DNA of 64,000 bases from Pararobbsia silviterrae (GCF_003628125.1 NZ_RBZU01000004.1:62001-126000), one strand, 5' to 3'; positions 52,910-62,291 are shown, numbered from the stretch's first letter. A program made the numbers and translations. The notes: generated by a model from the sequence alone, not told the origin.

Positions 52910-54521
52910 ACGACTTGTGCTCGCGCACTTCTGGGTCGCCTTCGCGGCATTCGGACTCGCGTTGCTGCTCGGCGAATGGCAGATGTTCATTCGCAGCCCG
53001 CTGCATCCGTGGCTCCGGAACCCAGAGCTCTACTATCGCTCGGTCACGGGGCACGGCACGACGATGGGCTATGTGTTTCCGACATTGATCGCGATGGGCT
53101 TCGGCTACGCGGTCGTCGAGCTCGCGCTCAAGCGGCCGCTCGTCGGCAGCAAGTGGGCATGGGGCGGCTTCTGGCTCGCGATCGCCGGTACGGTCATGGC
53201 CGTCATTCCGGTCGCGATGGGCCTGTCGTCGGTCCTCTATACGTTCTATCCGCCGATGATCGGCAACGCGTTTTATTACCTCGGCATCGTGCTTGTGGTC
53301 GTCGGCTCGTGGATCTGGGTCGCGCTCATGGGCATCAATATGAACGCATGGAAACGCGACAATCCGGGCAAGCCGGTCCCGCTCGCGATGTTCGCGACCG
53401 TCGCCGGCGCGTATCTCTGGGGATGGACGGCGATCGGCGCGGCGCTCGAAATCCTGTTCCAGATCTTGCCCGTCGCGTTCGGCCTCAAGGACACGATCGA
53501 CGCGGGGCTCGCGCGCGTGTTCTTCTCGTGGACGCTGCATGCGATCGTCTATTTCTGGCTGATGCCCGCCTATATCGCGTTCTATACGATCATCCCGCGC
53601 GCGATCGGCGGCCGGCTCTATAGCGATTCGATGGCGCGGATCTCGTTCATCCTGTTCCTCGTGGTCTCGATGCCGATCGGCCTGCATCACTTGTTCGCCG
53701 ATCCGCAGGTCGGATCCGGGTTCAAGTTTATTCAATCGGTGTTCACGGCGCTCGTGACGATCCCGACGTTCCTGACGGTGTTCACGATCTGCGCATCGGC
53801 CGAGATCGCCTCGCGTCTGCGCGGCGGACGCGGCGCGTTCGGCTGGGTCAAGCATCTGCCATGGGAGCGGCCCGCGATGCTCGCGCTCGCGTTCTCGTTC
53901 ATCATGCTCGGCTTCGGCGGCGCGGGCGGGCTCATCAACATGAGCTACCAGCTCGATTCGACCGTGCATAACACGCAATGGATCACGGGCCACTTCCATC
54001 TGATCTTCGCGGGCGCGATCGTCATCATGTACTTCGTGATCGCCTACGATCTGTGGCCGCATCTGACGGGCCGTCCGATCACGCAACTGAAGCTCGTGCG
54101 CTGGCAGCTCTGGCTCTGGTTCATCGGCATGATCGTGTTGACGTTCCCGTGGCACTGGGTCGGCATTCTCGGCATGCCCAGACGCATGGCGTTCTACGAC
54201 TACACGGATCCGGAGATCGCGGCCCAGGCGTTCTCGGTGATCCTCTCGGTCATCGGCGGCGCGATGCTCGTGGTCTCGGCGATCCTGTTCTTCGCGATTC
54301 TGATCGGCGCGCATCGCGGTCCGCGCGCGGAGATCGCCGCCTATGAGTTCGCGCGGCCCGTGCACGCGTCGCCCGCGCTGCCGATCGCGCTCAATAGCTT
54401 CGGCCTCTGGGTCTCGCTGATGATCGCGCTGACCGTCGTCAACTACGGTTACCCGATCGGGCAGCTCCTGCTGCGCAGCGATACGTCGGTGCCCGCGATT
54501 CGGATCGGAGGTCCACGATGA
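52899..54521 (+). CDS. Cytochrome c oxidase subunit I, ba3 type (heme-copper oxidase)
   Basis: The 540-residue polytopic subunit carries heme b, the oxygen-reducing heme and CuB. Expected ligands are present: His in SVTGHGTTMGYVFP (low-spin heme), HAIVYFWLMPAY (CuB His and cross-linked Tyr), LHHLF (two CuB His) and TGHFHLIFAG (heme ligands). The HxxVY and TGHFH variants are those of B-type oxidases. Such enzymes have high oxygen affinity. The GTG at 52899 has GGAG 8 nt upstream and overlaps subunit II by 11 bp. Confidence 0.95.
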   Translation: MFNKRLVLAHFWVAFAAFGLALLLGEWQMFIRSPLHPWLRNPELYYRSVTGHGTTMGYVFPTLIAMGFGYAVVELALKRPLVGSKWAWGGFWLAIAGTVMAVIPVAMGLSSVLYTFYPPMIGNAFYYLGIVLVVVGSWIWVALMGINMNAWKRDNPGKPVPLAMFATVAGAYLWGWTAIGAALEILFQILPVAFGLKDTIDAGLARVFFSWTLHAIVYFWLMPAYIAFYTIIPRAIGGRLYSDSMARISFILFLVVSMPIGLHHLFADPQVGSGFKFIQSVFTALVTIPTFLTVFTICASAEIASRLRGGRGAFGWVKHLPWERPAMLALAFSFIMLGFGGAGGLINMSYQLDSTVHNTQWITGHFHLIFAGAIVIMYFVIAYDLWPHLTGRPITQLKLVRWQLWLWFIGMIVLTFPWHWVGILGMPRRMAFYDYTDPEIAAQAFSVILSVIGGAMLVVSAILFFAILIGAHRGPRAEIAAYEFARPVHASPALPIALNSFGLWVSLMIALTVVNYGYPIGQLLLRSDTSVPAIRIGGPR

Positions 54522-55318
54522 GCACGGAACCGCTTTTCTCGCTGCGCAATCGCTGGTTCACGACGAGTGCCGCGGCGATGGTCGTTGTCTTCGTCGTGTC
54601 GTTTGTGATCGGCTTCATCTGGCTGCCGTCGGTGCAGCGCGATGCGCAATTCCAGGGGGTCTGGAATGCGATCTGCAGTGCGGCGGGTCTGCCGAGGAAC
54701 TGGTTTGCGGGCGACGAAGCGCCCGTGCAGCCGGCAAAGACGTTGAGCACGGTCGCCCTCTCTCCGTACACGCTCGCGCCGCCGACGCCGCAGTCGATCG
54801 GCCGCGGCGCGACGCTCGCGATGCAATGCACGATGTGCCACGGCGAACGCGGCATGAGTCAGGCCAATACGCCGAATCTCGCGGGCCAGTATCCGTCGGT
54901 CGTCTACAAGCAGTTGCTCGACTTCAAGACGGGCGCACGCGTCAATGCGGTCATGAGCCCGATGGTCGTCAATCTGTCGGATCAGGACATGCGCGACCTC
55001 GCGGCCTACTACGCGTATCTGCCGCGGCCGAGCACGGCGCGCGTGCGCGAGGACGTGCCCGTGCCCGATATCGTCGCGACCGGCGCGCCGATGCGCAATA
55101 TCGCGCCGTGTGCGTCGTGCCATGGCGGCATCGACAAGAAGGTCGGCAGTCCCTGGCTCAACGGCATGCCCGCGGCCTATATCAAGGCGCAACTGCAGGC
55201 GTTCGCAGCAGGGGCGCGCTACAACGACATCAGCGGGCAGATGCGTAATGTCGCGCGCAATATGACGCCCGACGAAATCGAAGCCGCCGCGAGCTACTAC
55301 GCGGCCAGCGCGAAGTAG
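54518..55318 (+). CDS. Membrane-anchored diheme cytochrome c
   Basis: The 266-residue protein has an N-terminal helix (about 14-35) and two heme sites, CTMCH near 107 and CASCH near 197, in two similar domains (NLAGQYPSVVYKQLLDFKTGARV and GMPAAYIKAQLQAFAAGARY). It overlaps the subunit I gene by 4 bp, so it is part of the oxidase operon and is likely the direct electron donor to CuA. The two domains resemble the c4-like protein at the operon start. Confidence 0.92.
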   Translation: MSTEPLFSLRNRWFTTSAAAMVVVFVVSFVIGFIWLPSVQRDAQFQGVWNAICSAAGLPRNWFAGDEAPVQPAKTLSTVALSPYTLAPPTPQSIGRGATLAMQCTMCHGERGMSQANTPNLAGQYPSVVYKQLLDFKTGARVNAVMSPMVVNLSDQDMRDLAAYYAYLPRPSTARVREDVPVPDIVATGAPMRNIAPCASCHGGIDKKVGSPWLNGMPAAYIKAQLQAFAAGARYNDISGQMRNVARNMTPDEIEAAASYYAASAK

Positions 55319-55334
55319 CGTGAAGTAGCGCGAA

Positions 55335-56753
55335 TCAGGCGAGGGACGACGGTGCCGCGTCCTTCGCCGCGGCGGCCTTCGCGACGACCGCGCGTCGTTC
55401 GAGCATCGCATCGAAGGCGCGCTTGATGCGCACGACAGCCGGCTTCTTATACGGGAACGCCTTGAAGCGCGTGTGCACGAGCATCGTCGCGTTGGCTTCG
55501 AAGACAACGACGCGTCCCTCGCGATCGATCCCGCAATCGATACCCCAGTAGTCGAGCCCGACCGAATCGCGAATCGCCACGAGCGCCGCGTAGTGCTTGT
55601 CCTTGAAGTAGTGCCGAGGGTTGTTCAGGAAATCGGCTTCCTCGTCCTGCATCCATTTCTGGTGCAGCATGTCGGTCGTCGCGTGGTGGATCTTCCACTG
55701 CGTGTCGATCGCGAGGTGATACGGAAGGATCTCGCCGTCGATGAACATGAACCGGTATTTGCGGAAAAAACCGTCGTCGGACCGGTAATCGACATACTGC
55801 GTGACGTAGTAATACTCGGCGCGCGTTTGCGCGATGAATGCGACGAGCGCCGCTTCGTCGTCGACCTTGTCGAAATCCTCGCCGCCGTGCGTGCCCGCGC
55901 GCCGCACGAGCAAGGGATACGTGAAAGCCGGCGTCTCGCGCGCATAGGCGCGGTCGTGCATCTGCTCGGCCGTATAGCGGCGCGTGACCGGCATGATGCA
56001 GTTGTCGATCGACGCGAGGCGTCGCGACATCAGCTCGCGTCCCGTTTGCAGGATGCGTTCGGGATGATTGACGACCGGCCTGCCGATTTTTTCGAGCAGC
56101 GGCGCGATATGCGGTAATTGCGACCCGGCGGTATCGAAGTCGGCGATGAGGTTCATGACGACGTCGGTCGAAGCGCGCAATGCCTCGATGTCGTATTCGA
56201 TGCCCGGCACGAAGGTCAGCATATGGCAGTCGTATGTGCCGATACGCATCATGTAGAAATACGGCGTATTGCCGGCCCCCGGCGCGAACAGCACGAGCAC
56301 GCGAAACGCGGGGCCGTTGCCGATCGCGTGCGCGAACTTGACGGGGGCGCGCAGCGCCGCGCTGCGCCGGAAGTTGTCTTGCGCTTCGGTGACGCGTCCG
56401 ACGTTCTTGAGCAAATGCGCAATGATTTCATGCGCGCCCGCATCGGTCGGTTCGAGTTCGATGACCGTCTGGAAACTCACGAGCGCTTGCGCGGCTTCGT
56501 TCTGGCTCGCATGCGCGAAGCCGAGCTGCCGGTGCGCGACGACGTCGTCAGGCGCGTCGGCGAGCCGCCAATTGAGCCACCGTTTCGCCTCTTCGGTCCG
56601 GCTCGTGAGCATCAGGATCCGCGTGAGGTTCAGGATCGCGTCGGCGTGTTCGGGCTCAGCATCGATCGCCGCGCGATACAGGGGTTCGGCTTGCGCGAGA
56701 CGGCCTTCCTTATGGTGGACGAGGGCTTCGTCAAGCATCTGTTCAACGGACAT
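55335..56753 (-). CDS. TPR protein with C-terminal ATP-grasp-like domain
   Basis: The 472-residue protein begins with about three or four TPRs (residues 1-130: ALVHHKEGRLAQAEPLYRAAIDAEPEHADAILNLTRIL...). A linker with Rossmann-like beta segments (FRVLVLFAPGAGNTPYFYMM) follows. An ATP-grasp-like part spans about 235-450, with VNHPERILQTGRELMSRRL, PLLVRRAGTHGGEDF (nucleotide contacts) and YWGIDCGIDREGRVVVFEANATM (metal-binding Asp and Glu). The fold suggests an ATP-dependent carboxylate ligation, but the substrate is unknown. Similar TPR/ATP-grasp proteins occur in Burkholderiaceae. It is not linked to a peptide-synthesis cluster. The start could also be a TTG at 56765. Confidence 0.72.
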   Translation of the reverse strand: MSVEQMLDEALVHHKEGRLAQAEPLYRAAIDAEPEHADAILNLTRILMLTSRTEEAKRWLNWRLADAPDDVVAHRQLGFAHASQNEAAQALVSFQTVIELEPTDAGAHEIIAHLLKNVGRVTEAQDNFRRSAALRAPVKFAHAIGNGPAFRVLVLFAPGAGNTPYFYMMRIGTYDCHMLTFVPGIEYDIEALRASTDVVMNLIADFDTAGSQLPHIAPLLEKIGRPVVNHPERILQTGRELMSRRLASIDNCIMPVTRRYTAEQMHDRAYARETPAFTYPLLVRRAGTHGGEDFDKVDDEAALVAFIAQTRAEYYYVTQYVDYRSDDGFFRKYRFMFIDGEILPYHLAIDTQWKIHHATTDMLHQKWMQDEEADFLNNPRHYFKDKHYAALVAIRDSVGLDYWGIDCGIDREGRVVVFEANATMLVHTRFKAFPYKKPAVVRIKRAFDAMLERRAVVAKAAAAKDAAPSSLA

Positions 56754-57105
56754 GCGGCGGACCAATCCAAGGGGGCTTGCGGGGCACCATATCAGGATGG
56801 TTGTCGATTCAATTGACGGAATAGAAATCGTAAGATTACATGCAGTTACTCGTAAGAAATGTGTAAAGCGGTGCGATCAAACGCGTGTTCGCATGGGTGT
56901 TCGTCACGTCATGGACGTTTGAAGTACTTCAAGAATGCGGAATTTGAGTTGCTGCGTGACCGGCGGCACGAATTCGCGGCGAACTGACGCGGTGAGTCTA
57001 AATGTTCATCGGACATTCGACACGCCCGTGTCGATTCGGCGCATGCTGGTTCGTCGTTGAGGACAAAGCGTCTGCTTTTCAACGCATTTTCCAAGGAGGC
57101 ATGCG
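56754..57105. other. AT-richer intergenic region with two dyads
   Basis: These 352 bp carry no gene. 56810-56880 is AT-rich and contains a repeated CGTAAGA. A perfect 14-bp palindrome TTGAAGTACTTCAA lies at 56919-56932, and CGACACG-CC-CGTGTCG at 57018-57033 is a perfect 16-bp dyad 72 bp before the DUF899 gene. Both are candidate operators. Confidence 0.5.
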
Positions 57106-57816
57106 ATGTCTGAAATCCAGAGCCTGATTCCCGCGACCGAACTCGCGGCGCGCAACGGTGTGACGTATGCAAACGAAAGCGATGCTTACCGTCGCGCGCG
57201 CCTTGCGCTGCTCGCGGAGGAAATCGAGTTGCGGCGTCATATCGAACGCGTCGCCGAAATGCGGCGCGCTTTGCCGCAGGGCCATACGGTCACGCGCGAC
57301 TATCGATTCATCGGCGAGCGGGGACCCGTCGATTTGGCGGGACTGTTCGGCGACCGGTCGACCCTGATCGTCTACAGCTTCATGTTCGGGCCGCAACGCG
57401 CGCGACCCTGTCCGATGTGCACGAGCCTGCTCAGCGCCTGGGATGGCGAAGCCCGCGATATCGAACAACGCGCGGCGCTCGCGGTGGTCGCGCGGTCGCC
57501 GATCGAGCGGCTCGTCGCATTCAAGAACGAGCGTGGATGGCGTCATCTGAAGCTCTATTCGAATCCGGACGGCAGCTATGCGCGCGACTATCACGCCGTG
57601 CTGCCCGATGGCAGCGACACACCGTCACTCGATGTGTTCACGCGCGCGGACGGGACGATTCGTCATTTCTACAGCGCCGAGATGGGACCCGAAACGTCCG
57701 ATCCGGGTCAGGATCCGCGCGGCGCGCCGGATCTGATGCCGCTTTGGACCGTGCTCGACCTGACGCCCGAAGGGCGCGATCCGCATTGGTATCCGAAGCT
57801 CGATTACGCGAGCTGA
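57106..57816 (+). CDS. DUF899 family (thioredoxin-like) protein
   Basis: The 236-residue protein matches DUF899 through TRDYRFIGERGPVDLAGLFGDRSTLIVYSFMFGP, CPMCTSLLSAWDG, the ARSPIERLVAFKNERGW stretch, and the terminal DLTPEGRDPHWYPKLDY. The CPMC pair sits where thioredoxins have CXXC, so a redox role is plausible; the family has no proven activity. AAGGAGG precedes the ATG. The downstream region has a 13-bp tandem repeat (57823-57850) and a 13-bp-stem hairpin. Confidence 0.88.
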   Translation: MSEIQSLIPATELAARNGVTYANESDAYRRARLALLAEEIELRRHIERVAEMRRALPQGHTVTRDYRFIGERGPVDLAGLFGDRSTLIVYSFMFGPQRARPCPMCTSLLSAWDGEARDIEQRAALAVVARSPIERLVAFKNERGWRHLKLYSNPDGSYARDYHAVLPDGSDTPSLDVFTRADGTIRHFYSAEMGPETSDPGQDPRGAPDLMPLWTVLDLTPEGRDPHWYPKLDYAS

Positions 57817-57883
57817 ACACGCGAGTCGAATACGCGAGTCGAATACGCTAAACGCGCACGTCGAGTGAGTGCGCGACCTGAAC

Positions 57884-57918
57884 GCGCGAGCGGACGACCC
57901 GTCGACGTCCGCTCGCGC
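57884..57918 (+). terminator. GC-rich hairpin between DUF899 and dinB genes
   Basis: GCGCGAGCGGACG and CGTCCGCTCGCGC form a perfect 13-bp stem around a 9-nt loop. No T-tract follows on the plus strand. It may end the DUF899 transcript. The dinB start is 66 bp further on. Confidence 0.5.
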
Positions 57919-57983
57919 AATGCATCTACAATTCCGGGTTCGACGCCGGCGGTCGCGCCGGCGCGTCAGATTTCGGAGCTTGG

Positions 57984-59141
57984 ATGACTGCCGGACCGCG
58001 CCGCATTGCTCATCTCGACATGGATGCGTTTTACGCGTCGGTCGAGTTGCTTCGCTATCCGGATCTGCGGGGTCAGCCTGTCGTGATCGGCGGCGGACGC
58101 CAGGCGACGCCCGAGACGCTCGCCGACGGCAGTCGCCGCTATGCGCGCCTGCGCGATTATGCGGGGCGCGGCGTGGTGACGACGTCGACCTATGAGGCGC
58201 GCGCGCTCGGCGTGTTCTCCGCGATGGGCATGATGAAGGCCGCGCAGCTTGCGCCCGATGCCGTGCTGTTGCCGACCGACTTCGAGTCGTATCGCCATTA
58301 TTCGCGGCTCTTCAAGGCGGCGGTCCGTACGTTCACCGATGCGATCGAGGATCGCGGCATCGACGAGATCTATATCGATCTGACCGATATGCCTGGCGAG
58401 GCGCGCGACATCGCCGCGCGGATCAAGGAGGCCGTCCACGCGGCCACGGGGCTCACGTGTTCGATGTGTGTCGCGCCGAACAAGCTGCTTGCGAAAATCG
58501 GTTCGGAACTCGACAAGCCCGACGGGCTCACGATCCTGACGCACGACGATGTGCCGCGCAGGGTCTGGCCGCTCGCGGTGCGCAAGGTCAACGGCATCGG
58601 CCCGAAGGCGACGGAGCGCCTCGCGGCGCTCGGCATCGCGACGGTCGGCGAACTCGCCGCCGCGGATCTCGGCTTGCTTCAGGACCATTTCGGCCGCAGT
58701 TATTCGGCCTGGCTCGCCGAGGCGGCGCAAGGATTCGACGAACGCCCGGTCGTCGTCGAGTCGACACCGAAGTCGATCAGCCGCGAGACGACGTTCGAGC
58801 GCGACATGCACGCGCGCCACGATCGCGCTGCGTTGTCCTCGATCTTCACGGGGCTCTGTTCGCGTGTTGCCGACGATCTGAAGCGCAAGGGATATGTCGG
58901 GCAGACGATCGGCATCAAGATTCGCTTCGCCGATTTCCATACGGTCACGCGCGATCTCACGTTGCCGAACGGGACCGACGACCCCGTGGAAATCCGGCGC
59001 GCGGCGACCGAGTGTCTCAAGCGCGTCAAACTCGAGCAGCGGCTGCGTTTGATCGGCGTGCGTGCCGGTACGTTGACACCCAAGGGCGAGCATAGCGAAA
59101 TGCCGTTGCCGGTTCAGCAACAGTTTCCGTTCGAGACGTAA
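57984..59141 (+). CDS. dinB: DNA polymerase IV
   Basis: DinB is the Y-family translesion polymerase. The 385 residues hold the catalytic acidic residues in HLDMDAFYASVE and in DEIYIDLT, an HhH segment VRKVNGIGPKATERLAALGIATVGELA, and a little-finger domain (ISRETTFERDMHARHDR). A terminal QQFPF could be the beta-clamp binding motif. A GRQ-to-SRRYARLRDYAGRGVVTTSTYEARALGVFSAM segment is slightly longer than in E. coli. I see no clear LexA box upstream. It stands alone. Confidence 0.95.
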   Translation: MTAGPRRIAHLDMDAFYASVELLRYPDLRGQPVVIGGGRQATPETLADGSRRYARLRDYAGRGVVTTSTYEARALGVFSAMGMMKAAQLAPDAVLLPTDFESYRHYSRLFKAAVRTFTDAIEDRGIDEIYIDLTDMPGEARDIAARIKEAVHAATGLTCSMCVAPNKLLAKIGSELDKPDGLTILTHDDVPRRVWPLAVRKVNGIGPKATERLAALGIATVGELAAADLGLLQDHFGRSYSAWLAEAAQGFDERPVVVESTPKSISRETTFERDMHARHDRAALSSIFTGLCSRVADDLKRKGYVGQTIGIKIRFADFHTVTRDLTLPNGTDDPVEIRRAATECLKRVKLEQRLRLIGVRAGTLTPKGEHSEMPLPVQQQFPFET

Positions 59142-59233
59142 GCGCGCGGGCGAGCCGCCATCGCACGTGTGCGCGCCATAGATACGCGCGTTATCCACGC
59201 CTCAACGCCTCAACGACATCGCGGCGTCGAGGT

Positions 59234-60010
59234 TCAGGTTGCGTCGTGGATCGGCGCGCGCGCCTCGGACGCATCGGCCTGCGCAAGCTGTTCGAGACGT
59301 TCGAACAGCCGTGCACGCCAGACGGCGAGCGCGGGATCCGCGCGATCGCGCGGACGCGACGCGCCGATCTCGAACGTGTCGACGATGCGTCCCGGGTTCG
59401 CGGCCATCACGACGATCCGGTCGCTCAGATACAGGGCTTCGTCGAGATCGTGCGTGACGACGAGCGCGGCTGTATGGTGCGCGCGCGTGACGGACAGCAG
59501 CAGCGATTGAAGCCGCATGCGCGTGAGCGCGTCGACCGCGCTGAACGGTTCGTCGAGTAACAGCAGATCGGGCCGCGTATAGAGGCTGCGCGCGAGCGCG
59601 ACGCGTTGCGCCATGCCGCCCGAGAGCGTTTTGGGCCACGCGTGTTCGCGTCCGGCGAGGCCGACCTCGGCGAGCAAATGCCGAGCGCGTGCTGTGTCTT
59701 CGCGTTGCGCGCCGCCGATAAAGCTCACGTTCTTGTCGACGCGCAGCCAGGGCAGCAGCCGCGGCTCCTGAAACATGATGCCGATACGGCTCGAGGGTCC
59801 GTCGATCGTTTGACCGCCGAGCGCGATCGTGCCGTCGTAATCGGGATCGAGGCCCGCGATGATGCGCAACAACGTGCTTTTGCCGCATCCGCTCGGACCG
59901 ATAAGGCTGACGATCTCACCCGCGCGAATCTGCAGTGCGACGTCGTCGAGCACCCTATGCGTCCCGAAGCGGCGCGAAATTTGTCTGGCATCGAGCAGTT
60001 CATTCGCCAT
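59234..60010 (-). CDS. ABC transporter ATPase, SsuB/TauB type
   Basis: The 258-residue ATPase has Walker A GPSGCGKST, the Q-loop MFQEPRLLPW typical for nitrate/sulfonate/taurine importers, signature LSGGMAQR and Walker B LLLLDEP followed by the H-loop VTHDLDEAL. It overlaps the permease stop by 11 bp and I start it at the ATG at 60010. Together with the two upstream genes it forms a complete importer for a small sulfonate-like substrate. The substrate is not determined by sequence. Confidence 0.92.
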   Translation of the reverse strand: MANELLDARQISRRFGTHRVLDDVALQIRAGEIVSLIGPSGCGKSTLLRIIAGLDPDYDGTIALGGQTIDGPSSRIGIMFQEPRLLPWLRVDKNVSFIGGAQREDTARARHLLAEVGLAGREHAWPKTLSGGMAQRVALARSLYTRPDLLLLDEPFSAVDALTRMRLQSLLLSVTRAHHTAALVVTHDLDEALYLSDRIVVMAANPGRIVDTFEIGASRPRDRADPALAVWRARLFERLEQLAQADASEARAPIHDAT

Positions 60011-61019
60011 GGTCGTGTCCTGCCGATGCGATCGCGATGACGGGCGGCGTCGGCACGCGCGCGCCGATGCGGGGAGGCGTGGCGTCGTAGGCGCCGGGTT
60101 CGGACGTGTCGTGCGTCGCGCCGTGCGCGTCGCTGATATGGGATTCGACCGCGTCGTCCGACGCACGGTCGGTATCGCGCCAGCGCAGACTGCGCTGCTC
60201 GATGAATTTGAGCACGCTGTCGCTGAGCTTGCCGAGCAGGCCGAACAGCACGATCGCGGCAAACACCCAGTCCGTGCGACCGGTTTCGCGGCCGTCGCTG
60301 AGCAGATAACCGAGTCCGCGCGTCGCCGCGATCAGTTCGGCGGCGACGACGAACATCCATGCGACCGCGAGTCCGATCCGCAAGCCCGCGAAGATCTGCG
60401 GCAGCGCGGCCGGCAACAAAATGCGCCGGACCAGCGCCGCACGGCTCAGGCCCGCGACCTTGCCGAGTTCGACGAGTTTGCGGTCGACGCCATGGATGCC
60501 CGACACGACACTCAAATGCACCGGAAAGAACGCGCCGATCGCGACGAGCGTGATCTTCGGCGCCTCATCGATGCCCATCCAGAGCAGCAGCACGGGCACC
60601 CACGCAAGCGAGGGGATCGCGCGCAGTGCCTGGAATGTCGGATCGAGCACGGCTTCGAGACGGCGGCTGAGCCCCATCGCGCCGCCGATCAGCACCGCGC
60701 AGATCGAGCCCAGCGCAAACCCGGCAAACACGCGCGCGGTGCTTGCGCCGATATGACGAAGCAGACGTTCGGCGCCCATCTGGTACAGCGACGCGGCGAC
60801 TTCGCTCGGCGCGGGGACGAGGTTCGACGCGAGCCAGCCCGCGCGGACCGCGATTTCGACGAGCGCGAGCACGACGAAAGGCAAAGCGATGCCCGCGCGG
60901 CGCCAGGTCCGTAACGACAGCGGCCGGCGTCGTGCAACGTCGGCCGCGTCGGGCGCAGGCGCGGCACGCGTCGCCGAGGACACGCGGGACGGGTTCGGAG
61001 CGGGCGCGGGATCGTTCAT
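60000..61019 (-). CDS. ABC transporter permease, SsuC type
   Basis: The 339-residue permease has a polar N-terminus of 45 residues, about six membrane helices and the EAA loop (ELGKVAGLSRAALVRRILLPAALPQIFAGLRIG). WMFVVAAELIAATRGLGYLL is typical of SsuC/TauC. An unusual hydrophilic tail of about 65 residues rich in Asp, His, Thr and Pro follows the last helix. It starts at the ATG at 61019 (MNDPAPAP), 44 bp after the binding-protein gene. Confidence 0.9.
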   Translation of the reverse strand: MNDPAPAPNPSRVSSATRAAPAPDAADVARRRPLSLRTWRRAGIALPFVVLALVEIAVRAGWLASNLVPAPSEVAASLYQMGAERLLRHIGASTARVFAGFALGSICAVLIGGAMGLSRRLEAVLDPTFQALRAIPSLAWVPVLLLWMGIDEAPKITLVAIGAFFPVHLSVVSGIHGVDRKLVELGKVAGLSRAALVRRILLPAALPQIFAGLRIGLAVAWMFVVAAELIAATRGLGYLLSDGRETGRTDWVFAAIVLFGLLGKLSDSVLKFIEQRSLRWRDTDRASDDAVESHISDAHGATHDTSEPGAYDATPPRIGARVPTPPVIAIASAGHDHGE

Positions 61020-61062
61020 GGCGCGTCGAAAGCGGGGGCGTTGAGTACGGGGTATCGAGCGT

Positions 61063-62088
61063 TTATTGCGCGGCAACGGGCGTCGCGAGCGCGCGATGCG
61101 CGGTCTGCGTATCGACGAGCGCGTCGATGACCTGGTCGAGATGCGTGCCGGGCTTCACGAGCTGCTCGTCGGTCAGGATCGGTGCGGCGGCCTTGAGCGC
61201 CTCGATATGTTCCTTGCCCGGATACGGATTCGAGAAGTCGTTGCGTTCGAGCTGGAGCTTCGCGACGGGCAACGAGATATTCGCGGATTCCGCGACGATC
61301 TTTGCTGCGTCGTCCGGGTGCGCGATGATCCACGTGCGTGCGCGGTCGTAGATTCTGAGCACGCGCGCGACGGTGTCCGGATGCTCGCTGAGGAACGCTT
61401 GGCGGACATTCAGAAAGCCGTACGTATTGAAGTTCACGTTGCGGTAGAGCAGGCGCGCGCCGTTGTCGATCTGCGCGGCGGCCATATGCGGATCGAGTCC
61501 GGCCCAGGCGTCGACCTGACCGTTGATCAGCGCGGTGCGGCCATCGGGATGCTGGAGGTTCACGAGTTCGACGTCGTCGCGCGAGAGACCGACCGTGTGC
61601 AGCGCGCGCAGCGTGAAGAGGAACGGGTCGGTGCCCTTGGTCGCCGCGATCTTCTTGCCCTTGAGATCGGACAGCGTCTTGAGCGGCGAATCCTTGCTCA
61701 CGACGAGCGCGGTCCATTCGGGGCGCGAATAGATATAGACCGCCTGAATCGGATTGCCGTTGGCTTTGCCGAGCACGGCGGCGAGGCCGGCCGTCGAACC
61801 GAAATCGATCGCGTTGCTGTTCAGGTATTCGAGCGCGCGATTGCTGCCGAGGCTCAGGACCCACTTGACCGACGTGTGATCGGGCGCGAATTCGCTTTCG
61901 AGCCAGCCGAAGCGTTTGACGACGAGACTTTCCGGCGAGTAGTACGCGTAATCGAGCTTGATTTCCGTAGGCGCCGCGGCGGCGGCCGAAGCGAAGGTGG
62001 CGGTGAAGCCGGCTACGGCGATCGTGAGCCCGAGCGCAAACCCCATTGCGGTGCGGAGCAGGGAAGCCATCATCGTCCTTGTTGTCAT
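61063..62088 (-). CDS. ABC transporter substrate-binding protein, SsuA/sulfonate type
   Basis: The 341-residue periplasmic protein has a signal peptide (to about residue 38, ASAAAAA). The binding fold reads IKLDYAYYSPESLVVKRFGWLESEF, SLGSNRALEYLNSNAIDFGSTAGLAAVLGKANGNPIQAV, DLKGKKIAATKGTDPFLFTLRALHTVG and AWAGLDPHMA. It belongs to the aliphatic sulfonate/nitrate-binding (NMT1/THI5-like) group. The first two genes of this minus-strand set have a small gap and permease and ATPase overlap, which indicates an operon. It probably scavenges organic sulfur. Confidence 0.9.
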   Translation of the reverse strand: MTTRTMMASLLRTAMGFALGLTIAVAGFTATFASAAAAAPTEIKLDYAYYSPESLVVKRFGWLESEFAPDHTSVKWVLSLGSNRALEYLNSNAIDFGSTAGLAAVLGKANGNPIQAVYIYSRPEWTALVVSKDSPLKTLSDLKGKKIAATKGTDPFLFTLRALHTVGLSRDDVELVNLQHPDGRTALINGQVDAWAGLDPHMAAAQIDNGARLLYRNVNFNTYGFLNVRQAFLSEHPDTVARVLRIYDRARTWIIAHPDDAAKIVAESANISLPVAKLQLERNDFSNPYPGKEHIEALKAAAPILTDEQLVKPGTHLDQVIDALVDTQTAHRALATPVAAQ

Positions 62089-62291
62089 GTGGACCGAAAA
62101 TGGTATGTCGCCGCGGTTCGCGTGGGAAACGACGAGTCATGGAAAGCTTATGACGGAACGCGTGAAGTCGAAGCCCCGGGGGGCGCGGCGCGGGCTGGGC
62201 CGCGGACAGGCGGTGTAAAGTACGCGCTTCAGTTTGCCCATGGATGCGGCAATCCGTCCGAGGATTGCCCCGACTCGCTGGAGAGCCTGTC

